DNA of 64,000 nt from Ch67 sp964491665 (GTDB lineage Bacteria > Pseudomonadota > Gammaproteobacteria > Pseudomonadales > Ketobacteraceae). Within the stretch, counting starts at the first letter, position 1; each line of letters starts with the position of its first letter. Made by a program: the position numbers and the translations under genes. Under the pieces are notes generated by a model. The model saw only the letters and a list, made by a program, of their open reading frames with translations, had not been told where the DNA came from and searched no databases. Of the stretch, positions 26,159 to 35,738 are shown piece after piece. The DNA is taken from NCBI GenBank assembly GCA_964491665.1, contig CAZBII010000003.1:19753-83752 (forward strand), given 5' to 3'.

Positions 26159-26546
26159 TCAGCACCAGATTCAGTTGTCGCGACACATAGTCTGCACTGC
26201 CCGGTCCAGCCGGATGCTGCGCATTCACATTCACTTCAAAAACCGTCACGGTGCCGCTCCCTTCCGCATAACTGTTCGAGACGCAGCTGACCACCACGTT
26301 GAAACCATCGATACTGAGCGTGTCGGCGGCACAGCTGCCACTGCGATTGATGCGGAACGCCGCCCACTCTGCTCCGGCTTTTGCCGCCCAGAACGCGCGC
26401 GTGCCGAGCAACTGCATGTCGTTGATGGCGGACTGCGTGTTGAGCATGCGCACCATGTAGCTGATCAGCAGCACCACAATCACCATCATGAAAATCACGG
26501 CGGGCAGTGCGAATCCTCTGAGGTAATGCCGATGCAATCCGTTCAT
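26145..26546 (-). CDS. mshP: MSHA pilin-like protein MshP
   Basis: Minor pilin-like protein of 133 residues. The N-terminus RGFALPAVIFMMVIVVLLISYMV resembles PilX/MshP rather than the strict GFTLIE type; Glu5 is absent. The remainder (NTQSAINDM...GTRAFWAAKAGAEWAAFRI) is typical of MshP. Start and the mshO stop overlap as ATGA. Confidence 0.87.
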   Translation of the reverse strand: MNGLHRHYLRGFALPAVIFMMVIVVLLISYMVRMLNTQSAINDMQLLGTRAFWAAKAGAEWAAFRINRSGSCAADTLSIDGFNVVVSCVSNSYAEGSGTVTVFEVNVNAQHPAGPGSADYVSRQLNLVLNAET

Positions 26547-27406
26547 GGCCGGTTCTCGATGCTGATGAGTCGCGTCATGGTGACGGTCTCGTTGTCCTGC
26601 TGCAGGCTCAGCTGCACCGACAGCATGCCGTAGGTGGCATCCACCGCGCTGTAACCAAACTGGCAACTGGCCACGCCGTCCAGCAGCAGCGCCGAACTGG
26701 CGGATGACAGCGGCGCCGCAGCCGTATTCACCGGCTGAGTTTTCTGCAAACCATAACCGGCGTAACGCATGATGGAATCGCCACTGCACACATAGCTGCT
26801 GGCGCCGTTGACCAGATAGAAACGGCTGGCCAGCGAGGCCAGGGAAAACTGGAATGCGGGCGTCAGCGTAATGTTGTTGCCGCTGCTGGCCACACTCACC
26901 GATGTGGGCGTTATGACATGGCTGCCGGCCGGCACGAGCGCGCCCGCACTGACATCGCCGTAGAGATTGATGCCGTCCACGCCCGGCGCATCGCTGTTGC
27001 CGATCACCACCCGCGCACTGGCGGGCAGCGCCGGCATGCTGCTGCCGTAAAGCACTTCAAACTGGTTATCCGGGCGCGAAAAATCCAGTACTGCATCCTC
27101 ACTTGCGCCGGCCAGTTTGCGGTAACGCCCCCACGCCTGCACCGGCACCCATTCCAGTGCAGTGCCGCCACTGACACGCACGCTGTACGGCACCGCGCTG
27201 CGCACATCGCGCGCGATATGCTGCAACGCCATATCGGCTTTCGCCATCAGTTCCGCGCGCCGCGCCGTATCGACATAACCCTGCATCTGGTTGCCCACCA
27301 GCGTCGACGCCAGCACTGCCACCACGCCGGTCAGCGCGATGACAATGACCAGTTCCACCAGCGTAAAACCGCCGGCGCACTCAGCTGCAGGGCGGCGTGC
27401 TTTCAT
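26543..27406 (-). CDS. mshO: MSHA minor pilin MshO
   Basis: Minor prepilin of 287 residues with prepilin-peptidase site GGFTLVELVIVIALTG after a short leader of about 14 residues, a long N-terminal helix and a C-terminal globular domain containing a possible cysteine pair (SSYVCSG and ASCQFG). Its start overlaps the mshD stop by 26 bases, and it is coupled to mshP by ATGA. Likely part of the pilus initiation/tip complex. Confidence 0.88.
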   Translation of the reverse strand: MKARRPAAECAGGFTLVELVIVIALTGVVAVLASTLVGNQMQGYVDTARRAELMAKADMALQHIARDVRSAVPYSVRVSGGTALEWVPVQAWGRYRKLAGASEDAVLDFSRPDNQFEVLYGSSMPALPASARVVIGNSDAPGVDGINLYGDVSAGALVPAGSHVITPTSVSVASSGNNITLTPAFQFSLASLASRFYLVNGASSYVCSGDSIMRYAGYGLQKTQPVNTAAAPLSSASSALLLDGVASCQFGYSAVDATYGMLSVQLSLQQDNETVTMTRLISIENRP

Positions 27407-27884
27407 AGTCGGCGCGGTATCCGTTCAGGACCGTGGTTTCATGCAAGGGATTGGTGATCGACACCGTGACTTTCAGCGCGCAGTGCGATTCGATTCCGCC
27501 CAGTTCGCCGCTGGCGATATCGCCCACGCTGATCTGCACGCTGTAACCGCTCAGGCTGGTCACTGCGCTGCCGTTGGGCAGGGTGATCGCGCTGGCGCTG
27601 TAGCCGTTGTAATCGCACACGTTGTTGAAGTTATCGCGATTGCCGCCGGGAGAAGCAGGACAGCGACTCAGCGTGGCCGGATCGAGAAAGGGTTTGAGCA
27701 GGGCTTCTTCGAGAAAGGATTCCGCCAACGCCACTGTCTGCGTGCGGATCATGGGATCGGCACTGCGGCTTGCCACCGTGCTGTAACTGGACATGAGCCC
27801 CGCCACCATCAAACCGGCCAGCGCAATCGCCAGAATCAGTTCCACCAGCGTCATGCCGGCGTGCGCGCGACGCTCAGTGCACAT
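27381..27884 (-). CDS. mshD: MSHA minor pilin MshD
   Basis: Minor prepilin of 167 residues. The start at 27884 (MCTERRAHAGMTLVELILAI) gives a normal short leader before the cleavage site G/MTLVE. The region CPASPGGNRDNFNNVCDYNGY in the middle is characteristic of MshD. The start overlaps mshC by 11 bases and the stop overlaps mshO. Confidence 0.86.
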   Translation of the reverse strand: MCTERRAHAGMTLVELILAIALAGLMVAGLMSSYSTVASRSADPMIRTQTVALAESFLEEALLKPFLDPATLSRCPASPGGNRDNFNNVCDYNGYSASAITLPNGSAVTSLSGYSVQISVGDIASGELGGIESHCALKVTVSITNPLHETTVLNGYRADYESTPPCS

Positions 27885-28362
27885 AGCCGGTGGCTCCTTC
27901 CACATGAAGGGTGCGCGAACCGACCGTGATCGATGCCGCGGATGCCAGTACATTCAGGCTGCTGTTGCGCGCGCGGCCCTGGGCATCGAACAACAATGGA
28001 TTGACTGTGTAAGACCAGGCCATGCCGGACGGCGGATTGTCGCGCTGCGTATAGCCGCTGCTGCTGTCGTCGGGATTGATGACGGGATTGGGATTGAAGC
28101 CGTTGGCGCTGTTGCAGTCGTCGCGCTCCACCGTGAAGCCGGTGGCGGCGAAAGTGACACGCATCATGCAGCCTGTGCCGACCGCTTTGGCCTGCGCGAA
28201 CCGAAGTGCCTGCGCGACGTCATCCTGAAACACGCGCGCGTCGTATTCGCCCGTGGATGCAAAACGGGGTCCGACCACTGCGGCCAGGACCCCGAGAATT
28301 GCAATGACGGTGATGAGTTCGATCAGGGTGAAGCCTGATGGATCAGTGCCGCTGGATTGCAT
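27874..28362 (-). CDS. mshC: MSHA minor pilin MshC
   Basis: Minor prepilin of 162 residues with cleavage site SGFTLIELITVIAILGVLAAVVGPRF and a GspH-like C-terminal domain. A cysteine pair (TGCMM and RDDCNS) is present. It starts six bases after the mshA stop and overlaps mshD. Confidence 0.88.
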   Translation of the reverse strand: MQSSGTDPSGFTLIELITVIAILGVLAAVVGPRFASTGEYDARVFQDDVAQALRFAQAKAVGTGCMMRVTFAATGFTVERDDCNSANGFNPNPVINPDDSSSGYTQRDNPPSGMAWSYTVNPLLFDAQGRARNSSLNVLASAASITVGSRTLHVEGATGYVH

Positions 28363-28368
28363 TCATTA

Positions 28369-28818
28369 TCAGGTGCACGTTACGTCGGTGAAGGTTGGGG
28401 CAGCATTGGAACCAGCCTGTGTGTAGCTGAAGGTGCAGCCACCATTGGTTACCGTGATGGTGCCCGCCGCGCCCTGCGCACAAACGAAATCATCCGCAAT
28501 CTGGGCTGCAGTGCAAATATCACCGGCAGCAGTATTGGTCCGGGTCGCATCCAGTGTTCCGGTCGGATAGCCATTCACGATATCCACAGACTGACCTTCC
28601 AGATCAACACTGGTTGCCGTGCCGCCCTTGGCAAGCCATGACGAATGCGCAATGGCCGCTGCCGACTTTGCCGCACCCAGCGCACCCTGTGTTGCGGCCA
28701 GTTCCGCATCACCACTCAGATCCGCAAACCGTGGCAGCGCAAACGCCGACAGGATACCCAGAATCACAATTACCATGATCAGTTCGATCAGCGTAAAACC
28801 GGACTGTTGCTTCTTCAT
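28369..28818 (-). CDS. mshA: MSHA major pilin MshA
   Basis: Type IV pilin of 149 residues; leader of seven residues, then GFTLIELIMVIVILGILSAFALPRFADLSGDA, the MshA hallmark. The C-terminus has a disulfide-loop candidate (ICTAAQ...FVCAQG and GGCTFSY...VTCT). An AGGTAGG ribosome binding site precedes the ATG. It is the likely shaft subunit of the pilus, used for surface attachment in relatives. Confidence 0.93.
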   Translation of the reverse strand: MKKQQSGFTLIELIMVIVILGILSAFALPRFADLSGDAELAATQGALGAAKSAAAIAHSSWLAKGGTATSVDLEGQSVDIVNGYPTGTLDATRTNTAAGDICTAAQIADDFVCAQGAAGTITVTNGGCTFSYTQAGSNAAPTFTDVTCT

Positions 28819-28848
28819 TGGAACCTACCTCTTCTCTGCGAGCTCAAA

Positions 28849-29397
28849 TCAGATACTGGTAATCACTTCACCAGTGCGTGCGTTGTAAAGGATGTTGCTG
28901 CCGCGATCCGTGCGCCGGTAATTGAAACGGCAGTTGCCGTTCACGGTATCCACCAGATAATCGGAACTGACAGCAACATTGGCCGACACCGACGGCGCAT
29001 TGGCCACCAGCAAACCACGCCAGATACGCACGCAGCGCTCCGGGCTGTCCATCACTGCATTGCTGCTGGAACCGGCACCCTGGCCCGCATCGGTGGGCCA
29101 GCCCTCGGAACTGGTGGCCACATCGTCATTGCCAAATCCACTCACGCCCGTCACCGCCACCGAACTGCCATTGGCCACCCACTGGCTGCGCACCAGCACC
29201 ACGGCAGAGGCCATCGCACCGCCGGCACCAAAAATGGCGGCTTCATGCGCGTTGTCATAGGTTTCCATCATTTTGGGCAGCGCCACAGCCGCCAGGATGG
29301 AGATCAGCGAGATCACCACCACCAGCTCAATCATCGTAAAGCCCTGTGTCACCACGCTTTCTGTTTTCCGGACCTTCATCGCAACCAGCTTTGCCAT
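28849..29397 (-). CDS. mshB: MSHA pilin-like protein MshB
   Basis: Minor pilin-like protein of 182 residues with site QGFTMIELVVVISLISILAAVALPK after a longer leader of about 18 residues. A second in-frame ATG at 29379 would give a leader of about 12 residues and may be the real start. The C-terminus (CRFNYRRTDRG ... GEVITSI) matches MshB-type proteins. It precedes mshA by 30 bases. Confidence 0.86.
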   Translation of the reverse strand: MAKLVAMKVRKTESVVTQGFTMIELVVVISLISILAAVALPKMMETYDNAHEAAIFGAGGAMASAVVLVRSQWVANGSSVAVTGVSGFGNDDVATSSEGWPTDAGQGAGSSSNAVMDSPERCVRIWRGLLVANAPSVSANVAVSSDYLVDTVNGNCRFNYRRTDRGSNILYNARTGEVITSI

Positions 29398-29490
29398 GTC
29401 GTTTTTCTGCTATTGCTTTAAATATAGTCGAGAAATTCATCGCCGCTGCCGGGGTAACGATTCTTTACACAGCGCCCGTCATGCCACGCG

Positions 29491-30711
29491 TTAACGTTTC
29501 ATCGCCGCACCCAGCTCCCACATCGGCAGGAAAATCCCCAGCGCCAGCACCAGCACCAGAATTCCCAGAAAAACCAGTATGATGGGCTCGATGGCATCGG
29601 CCAGTTTCTTGAGGTCGTAATCCACTTCCTCGTCATAAAAATCGGCGACGTCATGCAATAATTTGTCGAGCGAACCGGTTTCCTCCCCCACTGCAATCAT
29701 CTGTAGCACCAGATCGGAAAAAATACCCGCCGCCGCCGAGGTGCGCGCCAGGGAATCACCGCGCTCCACCCCGCGCCGGATGGAATCGATATGCGAGGAA
29801 ATATGCTGGTTGCCGACCGACGGCGCGACAATCGCCAGCGCCTGCAGGATCGGCACGCCCGACTCGAAAGTCATGGCAAACGTGCGCGCAAAACGCGACA
29901 GCGCCACCCGCTCGAACACGCCACCCACAATCGGCAGACGCAGCTTCACGCGGTCCCACCACAGCCGGCCCTCCGGCGTATCGATGTAGCGCAGAAAGCC
30001 GATCACCGAGCCGATCAGCACGCCCAGAATCAGCCACCAGTACGCCACCATGAATTCCGATGTACCCACCAGCACCCGCGTCGGCAGCGGCAATTCCGCT
30101 CCCACTTTCTTGAACACCTTGGCAAACTGCGGAATCACAAACAGGTTGACGATGAACATGGCGATCACCATCGCCGAAATCACCGCAATCGGATAGCGCA
30201 TCGCCTGGGAGATGCGATTGCGGGTTTCGCGCTCCAGTTCGATATGCCGGATCAGTTTGGCAAAGGCATCATCCAGACGGCCGGTGTTTTCGCCCACATG
30301 AATCATGCTGACGAACATGGAATTGAAAATATGGCCGTGCGCACTCAGTGAATTCGCCAGCGACGAACCGGTGGCCAGCCGCACCGCCACGTCTGCCAGT
30401 GCTTCCTTCAGCAGTTCCGATTTGCTGATCTCGGCCAGACCATTGACGGACTGGATGATGGGAATGCCGGCCCGCGTCAGCGCACGCATCTGCCGGCACA
30501 GCATGATGAGATCGTCGTGTTTGACTTTCGGAGGCCCGAACAGCTTGTTAAGCGAAACATTTTTGGCTGCCGCTTTCGCCTCGGTAATCGCCACCGGCAC
30601 AATCGACTGGTTCTGCAGCTGCACAGCCGCCGCTTCGGCACTGGCCGCTTCCAGCGTGCCGGTGACCAGTTCTCCCTGACGATTGCGCCCGCGGTAATCG
30701 AAACGGATCAT
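29491..30711 (-). CDS. mshG: MSHA inner-membrane platform protein MshG (GspF/PilC family)
   Basis: Polytopic assembly platform of 406 residues with two T2SSF domains: residues about 70-190 (FCRQM/LCRQMRALTRAGIPI...GENTGRLDDAF) and about 270-395 (LSRFARTFAMTFESGVPI...VGEETGSLDKLL). The start at 30711 (MIRFDYRG) lies one base after the mshE stop. The mshF gene that often follows in vibrios is absent; 93 empty bases separate mshG from mshB. Confidence 0.92.
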   Translation of the reverse strand: MIRFDYRGRNRQGELVTGTLEAASAEAAAVQLQNQSIVPVAITEAKAAAKNVSLNKLFGPPKVKHDDLIMLCRQMRALTRAGIPIIQSVNGLAEISKSELLKEALADVAVRLATGSSLANSLSAHGHIFNSMFVSMIHVGENTGRLDDAFAKLIRHIELERETRNRISQAMRYPIAVISAMVIAMFIVNLFVIPQFAKVFKKVGAELPLPTRVLVGTSEFMVAYWWLILGVLIGSVIGFLRYIDTPEGRLWWDRVKLRLPIVGGVFERVALSRFARTFAMTFESGVPILQALAIVAPSVGNQHISSHIDSIRRGVERGDSLARTSAAAGIFSDLVLQMIAVGEETGSLDKLLHDVADFYDEEVDYDLKKLADAIEPIILVFLGILVLVLALGIFLPMWELGAAMKR

Positions 30712-30712
30712 A

Positions 30713-32437
30713 TCAGTAGGTCGTCGCCTCGCGATCATCCAGCGACGCCGAAATCTTGAAGACTTCCTGCACCGACGTTACGCCCTGCTGCGCATAATCC
30801 AGCGCACATTTAGCCAGCGAGCGGAAACGCGGACTGTTGTTGGCTGCGCGGGTAAATTCCGCCGCGTCGCCCTTGCGCAGCGCGAACAGCAGATGCTCAT
30901 CCATCTCCAGCAGTTCATACACACCGATGCGGCCGGCATAGCCGGTGTTGTTGCACTGATGGCAACCGGTCCCCTTGTAAAACTGCGCATCGACCGATGC
31001 ACCGTCGATATTGCCCAGCCACATCAATTCCTGGCCGTTGAGCTTGTACGGTTGCTTGCAGTATTCGCAGATGCGCCGCACCAGACGCTGCGCAATCACC
31101 GCGCGCAATGACGACGCCACCAGAAACGCATCGCAGCCCATATCCAGCAGCCGCATGGCGGTGGACACCGAATCGTTGGTGTGCAGGGTGGACAGCACCA
31201 TGTGGCCGGTCATCGCCGCCCGCAAACCGATTTCCGCGGTTTCGTGATCGCGCATCTCGCCCACCAGAATGATGTCCGGGTCCTGCCGCAGCGCCGTGCG
31301 CAACACCGACGCAAATGTGAGACCGATCTTGCTGTTGATCTGCACCTGGTTGATGCGCGGCAGACGGTATTCGATTGGATCTTCCGCCGTGATGATCTTG
31401 CGCTCCGGCGCGTTCAGCAGGTTCAGCGCGGCATACAGCGTGGTGGTTTTGCCGCTGCCGGTCGGCCCGGTCACCAGCACCATGCCGTACGGGCGCTGCA
31501 CCAGATTTTCAAAGCGGTGCCGAATGTTGTCCGGCATACCCAGGCGATCCATCGACAGCATGCCCGCCGACTGGTCCAGCAGACGCATCACCACACACTC
31601 GCCGTAAGGCACCGGCAAGGTCGACAGACGCACGTCGATACTCTTGCCCATCACACGGATATTGAAGCGCCCATCCTGCGGCAAACGCTTCTCGGAGATA
31701 TCCAGCCCCGACATGATTTTCAGGCGTGACACCAGCGCCGGCGCGATGCGCTTTTCCTTCATCACCTGTTCCTGCAATTCACCGTCGATGCGCAGACGCA
31801 CCCGCAGCACGGTTTCATCCGGTTCGATGTGAATGTCGGACGCGCGCACCTGTACCGCGTCTTCAAAAATACTTTGCAGCAGACGCACCACCGGCGCTTC
31901 GGCGGTGTCGGTGGTGGTGGCGAGATTGTCCAGGTCGAAATCGGTGGTGCCCAGCTCGCTGTCCAGCTCCACCGCAATCGACGCGATCTGTTCCGAGCGG
32001 CGATAGGCGCGATCCATCGCGTCCAGCAGTTCCTGTTCTTTCACGAATGCCGGTCGCACCGGACGCCGCAGAATACGCTGCAATTCATCCATCGCCAGCA
32101 GATCGAGCGGATCGGCCATACCCACCAGCAGACCATCGGGCTGCTCGCTCAGCACAATCGCGCGAAAACGGCGGGCGTAATTTTCCGGCAGCGTCTTGAT
32201 CAGTTCGTTGTTGAGGCGGAAGCGCGCCATGTCCACGAACGGATAACCGAAATGTGTCGCCAGCGTCTGCAGCAGCTGCGCCTCACTGACAAAGCCCAGA
32301 TCCACCACCACCTTGCCGATTTTCTTGCCGGTGCGTTTCTGTTCGTCCAGCGCCCGCTTGAGCTGGTCGTCGATAATCAGCCCTTTGGAAACCAGCAGGT
32401 CGCCAATGCGGACTTTAGGGGCTCGGGCTGGTTCCAT
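30713..32437 (-). CDS. mshE: MSHA pilus extension ATPase MshE
   Basis: GspE/PilB-family ATPase of 574 residues that powers pilus extension. The N-terminal MshEN region (RIGDLLVSKGLIIDDQLKRA and a second copy RTGKKIGKVVVDLGFVSEAQL) matches the c-di-GMP-binding motif established for Vibrio MshE. Walker A GPTGSGKTTT lies near residue 325, followed by the Asp box, Walker B ILVGEMRD and a tetracysteine zinc site (CEYC, CHQC). The start at 32437 overlaps the mshL 3' end by 23 bases. No retraction ATPase is in the window. Confidence 0.95.
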   Translation of the reverse strand: MEPARAPKVRIGDLLVSKGLIIDDQLKRALDEQKRTGKKIGKVVVDLGFVSEAQLLQTLATHFGYPFVDMARFRLNNELIKTLPENYARRFRAIVLSEQPDGLLVGMADPLDLLAMDELQRILRRPVRPAFVKEQELLDAMDRAYRRSEQIASIAVELDSELGTTDFDLDNLATTTDTAEAPVVRLLQSIFEDAVQVRASDIHIEPDETVLRVRLRIDGELQEQVMKEKRIAPALVSRLKIMSGLDISEKRLPQDGRFNIRVMGKSIDVRLSTLPVPYGECVVMRLLDQSAGMLSMDRLGMPDNIRHRFENLVQRPYGMVLVTGPTGSGKTTTLYAALNLLNAPERKIITAEDPIEYRLPRINQVQINSKIGLTFASVLRTALRQDPDIILVGEMRDHETAEIGLRAAMTGHMVLSTLHTNDSVSTAMRLLDMGCDAFLVASSLRAVIAQRLVRRICEYCKQPYKLNGQELMWLGNIDGASVDAQFYKGTGCHQCNNTGYAGRIGVYELLEMDEHLLFALRKGDAAEFTRAANNSPRFRSLAKCALDYAQQGVTSVQEVFKISASLDDREATTY

Positions 32438-34151
32438 CTGGCTTCTCTTCAGGCGGCTGTTGCGGTTGCTGATCCTGCTGGATCGGCGACTGGTGCATGG
32501 TGGGGAAATAGGGCTGGAAGCGGTGTTCGATTTCCGCATTCTGCTGTTCGTAGTAATCGCTCTCTGCCACATAAGGCTTGAGCAGAATCACCAGTTCGCT
32601 TTTCAACTGTTTGCGCAGATGCTGACTGAACAGCACATCGCCGATCAGCGGAATGTCACCCAGATACGGAATCTGCGACACCTCTTCCTTGAAGCTGTCC
32701 TGCATCAGGCCGCCGATCACCACCACCTGGCCGTTGCGCGCCCGCACCACGCTGTCGGTCTCGCGGATGGAACTGTACGCCAGCGGCAGCGACAGGTCCT
32801 GATCGCCCAGCCCGATGTCCTTGATCTTTTCCACCACTTCGGTGATGGACGGATGCACATGCAGGATCACTTCACCGCTGTCAGAAATCTGCGGCGTCAC
32901 ATCCAGCGCAATGCCGGAAAAAAACGGCGTCAGCGTCACATCCGGCGTATCGCTCACCGTGGATGATGTTGTAGTGGTGGTGCTGGAAATGTCCGTCACG
33001 AAAAACTCGTCGTTGCCCACCTTGATCACGGCTTTCTGGTTGTTCAGGGTGGAAATGCGCGGACTCGACAGCACCTTCACATCGCCCTGCAGCTCCAGCA
33101 GTTTCAGCACGGCGGTGAAGTCGGTGAAATTGCCACCCAGCGTGAACACACCGCCGATCAGCCCGGTGTTCTGGCCGAAGATGCTGCTGAAATCCGCCTG
33201 CTCCATGCCGCCGGCAATCTTGTTGTCACTGGTTTCCAGCTGGCCGTTGTAGCCTTCACCAAACGTGTCCCAGCGAATGCCGCTGGCAAAACCTTCCGAC
33301 AGCTGCACTTCCAGAATTTTTGCCTCGATGAACACCTGCTGCTGCAGGCTCAGCTGCGCCCGCTCCAGAAACGATTCCACTTCACGCAGATCCGCCGGCA
33401 GCGCCTTCACCACCGCAATGCCTGACACCGGATCAACGATCACACTCTTGCCATCACCGGTGCCCACCAGCGTGTTCAGCGTATTGGTCAGCTGCTGCCA
33501 GAATGCAGTCGAGGATTCCGTCTTGATATTGCTGCTCTTCACGGTTTCGGTGGAACGCGAACTGCTGGAAGACGAATCCGATCCGGAATCGCTGGCAGTG
33601 GAACTGATTTCGCCACTGCTCACCGAGGTCGATGACATGCCCTGGCGATGGATGTTCAGATAGTTGATGCGAAACACGCGGCTTTGCAGTGTGCGCGGCA
33701 GCACCTGATAGCCGTAGGGTTTCTGGATGAAGTCGTAGCCGTAGGCGTCGCGCACCGCGCGCAGGGTTTCGTCCAGCGTCACATTGCTGAGCTTGATCGA
33801 GATGTTGCCCGCCACTTCCGGGTGCACCACCATGTTCACCGAAGTGCCCGACACCAGACTCATGAAAAATTCCCGCGCCGGTGTGTCGGTTGCGGTCACA
33901 TCGAAACGCGGCAGTGCTTTTCTGGCGGGCGCGGTCGTGGCAGTCACCGGTGGCGTCGTGCTGACGGGAGCTGCGGCGGATGTGGTGGTCGTCGCCGCCG
34001 GCTGACTGGCAGATGCAACCGGTGCCGGCGGATTTTTCGGCTTGTACCAGGAGGCACAGCTGCTCACCGCCAGCGCCAGACTCACCAGCGCCGCCTGCGC
34101 CATCATGCGCTTGCCGTTGCCCTTCACCCGCGCCTCAATTCTGTCCGTCAT
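32415..34151 (-). CDS. mshL: MSHA outer-membrane secretin MshL
   Basis: Secretin lipoprotein of 578 residues. A lipobox VSSC follows the signal segment (an ATG at 34106 could also serve). A secretin short domain (about residues 85-140) is followed by a Ser-rich linker at about 170-207, an N0/N1-like part and the C-terminal secretin barrel (VLSSPRISTLNNQKAVIKVG ... TPFFSGIALDVTPQI ... VVIGGLMQDS). The C-terminus is Pro/Gln-rich. It forms the outer-membrane pore for the pilus. It overlaps mshK at the start and mshE at the end. Confidence 0.93.
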   Translation of the reverse strand: MTDRIEARVKGNGKRMMAQAALVSLALAVSSCASWYKPKNPPAPVASASQPAATTTTSAAAPVSTTPPVTATTAPARKALPRFDVTATDTPAREFFMSLVSGTSVNMVVHPEVAGNISIKLSNVTLDETLRAVRDAYGYDFIQKPYGYQVLPRTLQSRVFRINYLNIHRQGMSSTSVSSGEISSTASDSGSDSSSSSSRSTETVKSSNIKTESSTAFWQQLTNTLNTLVGTGDGKSVIVDPVSGIAVVKALPADLREVESFLERAQLSLQQQVFIEAKILEVQLSEGFASGIRWDTFGEGYNGQLETSDNKIAGGMEQADFSSIFGQNTGLIGGVFTLGGNFTDFTAVLKLLELQGDVKVLSSPRISTLNNQKAVIKVGNDEFFVTDISSTTTTTSSTVSDTPDVTLTPFFSGIALDVTPQISDSGEVILHVHPSITEVVEKIKDIGLGDQDLSLPLAYSSIRETDSVVRARNGQVVVIGGLMQDSFKEEVSQIPYLGDIPLIGDVLFSQHLRKQLKSELVILLKPYVAESDYYEQQNAEIEHRFQPYFPTMHQSPIQQDQQPQQPPEEKPDGTSPSP

Positions 34152-34482
34152 CCGCTCTGCCCTTGCTCACCGTTTTGACTGCACCAATCGGCAGCTGCAG
34201 TTTGAACTGTCCGCCACCGCGCGCCATCACCACATGGTCCTGATGGATCGCCACCACTTTCGCATTGCTCACCCACTCCGACACCGCCAGCGACCGGCCA
34301 TTGATCACTGCGCGGCGGCGTCCACCGTCCTGCAGGATCATGCTCAGCTGCAGCGGCTCACTGACGATCTGTTCTGCCGGCGCCGTTTCCACGAACGGCG
34401 GCCGCGTTGGATCTCCCGCCAGCGCCACATTCGCCAGACCACACATCACACCACACATCAGAATTCTGCTAATCGGCAACAC
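34135..34482 (-). CDS. mshK: MSHA biogenesis protein MshK (PilP-like)
   Basis: Small exported protein of 115 residues; signal peptide ends ALA-G, followed by DPTRPPF, the usual MshK opening, and a beta-rich HQ1/PilP-like domain (LQLSMILQDGGRRRAVING). Likely a periplasmic link between inner-membrane proteins and the secretin. It overlaps both neighbours by 14-17 bases. Confidence 0.86.
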   Translation of the reverse strand: MLPISRILMCGVMCGLANVALAGDPTRPPFVETAPAEQIVSEPLQLSMILQDGGRRRAVINGRSLAVSEWVSNAKVVAIHQDHVVMARGGGQFKLQLPIGAVKTVSKGRADDGQN

Positions 34483-35140
34483 GGACCAACTCCTCCCGCG
34501 TACTCAGCGTATGCACCGCCAGCCGCAACTGGCCTTTGGGATGCTTTTCAATTTCGAAGGCAAGACCATCCCAGATCATGCGCTGCGGCAACTGCTCGAT
34601 GCTTTCCAGATAGCTCTGCACCTGGAAGAAAGTACCTTCCAGCCGCATCTCCAGATCGTGCCGGTAAATCGCCGGTGCCTGCCGGTCGTCCTTGTTGGCG
34701 CTCAGCACCGGCTGCGCCGGCGTCGTCTTGATGCTCTGCACTTTCAGGCCGGAGCGCTCGCTCAGCAACTCGCCCAGCAACTGCGGCATCAGCTCCGGCG
34801 CGATCATGCCGTCGGTGATTTTGGCAATGTCGGCATCCACTGCTGCATGGCGCTGGTTCAGCTCCGCCATTTTTTCCCGCAGCAGCTGGTTGGGATCGTA
34901 GGACAGCTGCTTTTCCAGCGCCGCAATGTTCTCGTTGGCCTGCGCAATTGTCTGTGTCAGCGCCTGCTGTTTTTTTTCCAGTTCGGCGCGCTCGGTCAGC
35001 CACGGCCGCAGCAGCAACTGGTCGAACAGGCCCAGCAACAGCACCGCCACCGCGCCGGCAATGATCATGCGTTCGCGGACACTGATGCTGTGTGCCCGCG
35101 TTTCCAGTTGCTGCCAGCGCGCGCCCAGATTACTGCTCAT
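34469..35140 (-). CDS. mshJ: MSHA biogenesis protein MshJ (PilO-like)
   Basis: Bitopic inner-membrane protein of 223 residues: short cytoplasmic tail, one helix at about residues 26-44, coiled coil at about 50-120 and a C-terminal ferredoxin-like domain, the layout of PilO/GspM. Overlaps mshK and the PilN-like gene by 11-14 bases. Confidence 0.85.
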   Translation of the reverse strand: MSSNLGARWQQLETRAHSISVRERMIIAGAVAVLLLGLFDQLLLRPWLTERAELEKKQQALTQTIAQANENIAALEKQLSYDPNQLLREKMAELNQRHAAVDADIAKITDGMIAPELMPQLLGELLSERSGLKVQSIKTTPAQPVLSANKDDRQAPAIYRHDLEMRLEGTFFQVQSYLESIEQLPQRMIWDGLAFEIEKHPKGQLRLAVHTLSTREELVRVAD

Positions 35141-35738
35141 GCTGCGTGCTCACACTGAAAGTCAGATAGCGGCTGTCGGGGCCGGCGCGCTCCAGATCCA
35201 GCATGCGGAAACTGGTGCCGCCGAAAACACTTTCCTGTCCCAGCGCCGCCAGATATTCCGGCAGCGCTTTGGCGCGCGTCATCATGCCGGTCAGGCCCAG
35301 CTGCAAACCGGGCGACTGCAGCTGAATCCGCGTCAGCCAGATGCCGTCCACATTCATGCGCGACAATCCGCCCAGCACCTCAGAGAAATGTTCCTCATGG
35401 GTATCGCCCTGCGCCTGCAGTGCCGCCAGAAACTGGTATTTCAGCTGCAGCGAATCGCGCAGATACTGCTCCTGCTGCACCAGCGCGGGATCGGCTACCA
35501 TTTTTTCCAGCTGTGCCGTCATCGCCTGCACCGCCTTGTCCAGACGCTGCTGCGTGGCTTCCAGATTCACCACCTGCTGCCGCATGCGCTGCGTGCGCAC
35601 ATAGTCCAGCGACGTCAGCACCAGCAGAATCACCAGCACGCCCGCCAGCACCGCCACCATCTGCTGCAGCGGAAAGCGCACTTCCGGTTTGCGGAATACG
35701 TCCTGATAGAAATTGACACGCTGCTCAAGCGGCTGCAT
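35130..35738 (-). CDS. MSHA biogenesis protein, PilN-like (MshI2)
   Basis: Bitopic protein of 202 residues. The N-terminus MQPLEQRVNFYQD contains the QRVNFY motif by which PilN proteins bind PilM; a helix at about residues 29-48, a coiled coil and a PilN fold follow. The start at 35738 was preferred over 35756 because the conserved motif then sits at the N-terminus. Functions with MshI and MshJ as the alignment complex. Confidence 0.83.
   Translation of the reverse strand: MQPLEQRVNFYQDVFRKPEVRFPLQQMVAVLAGVLVILLVLTSLDYVRTQRMRQQVVNLEATQQRLDKAVQAMTAQLEKMVADPALVQQEQYLRDSLQLKYQFLAALQAQGDTHEEHFSEVLGGLSRMNVDGIWLTRIQLQSPGLQLGLTGMMTRAKALPEYLAALGQESVFGGTSFRMLDLERAGPDSRYLTFSVSTQHEQ

Noticed and set aside
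26145..26546. mshP as a pseudogene because it lacks the GFTLIE glutamate
   Set aside because: PilX/MshP-type proteins often have GFALP..; frame, overlaps and length are normal.
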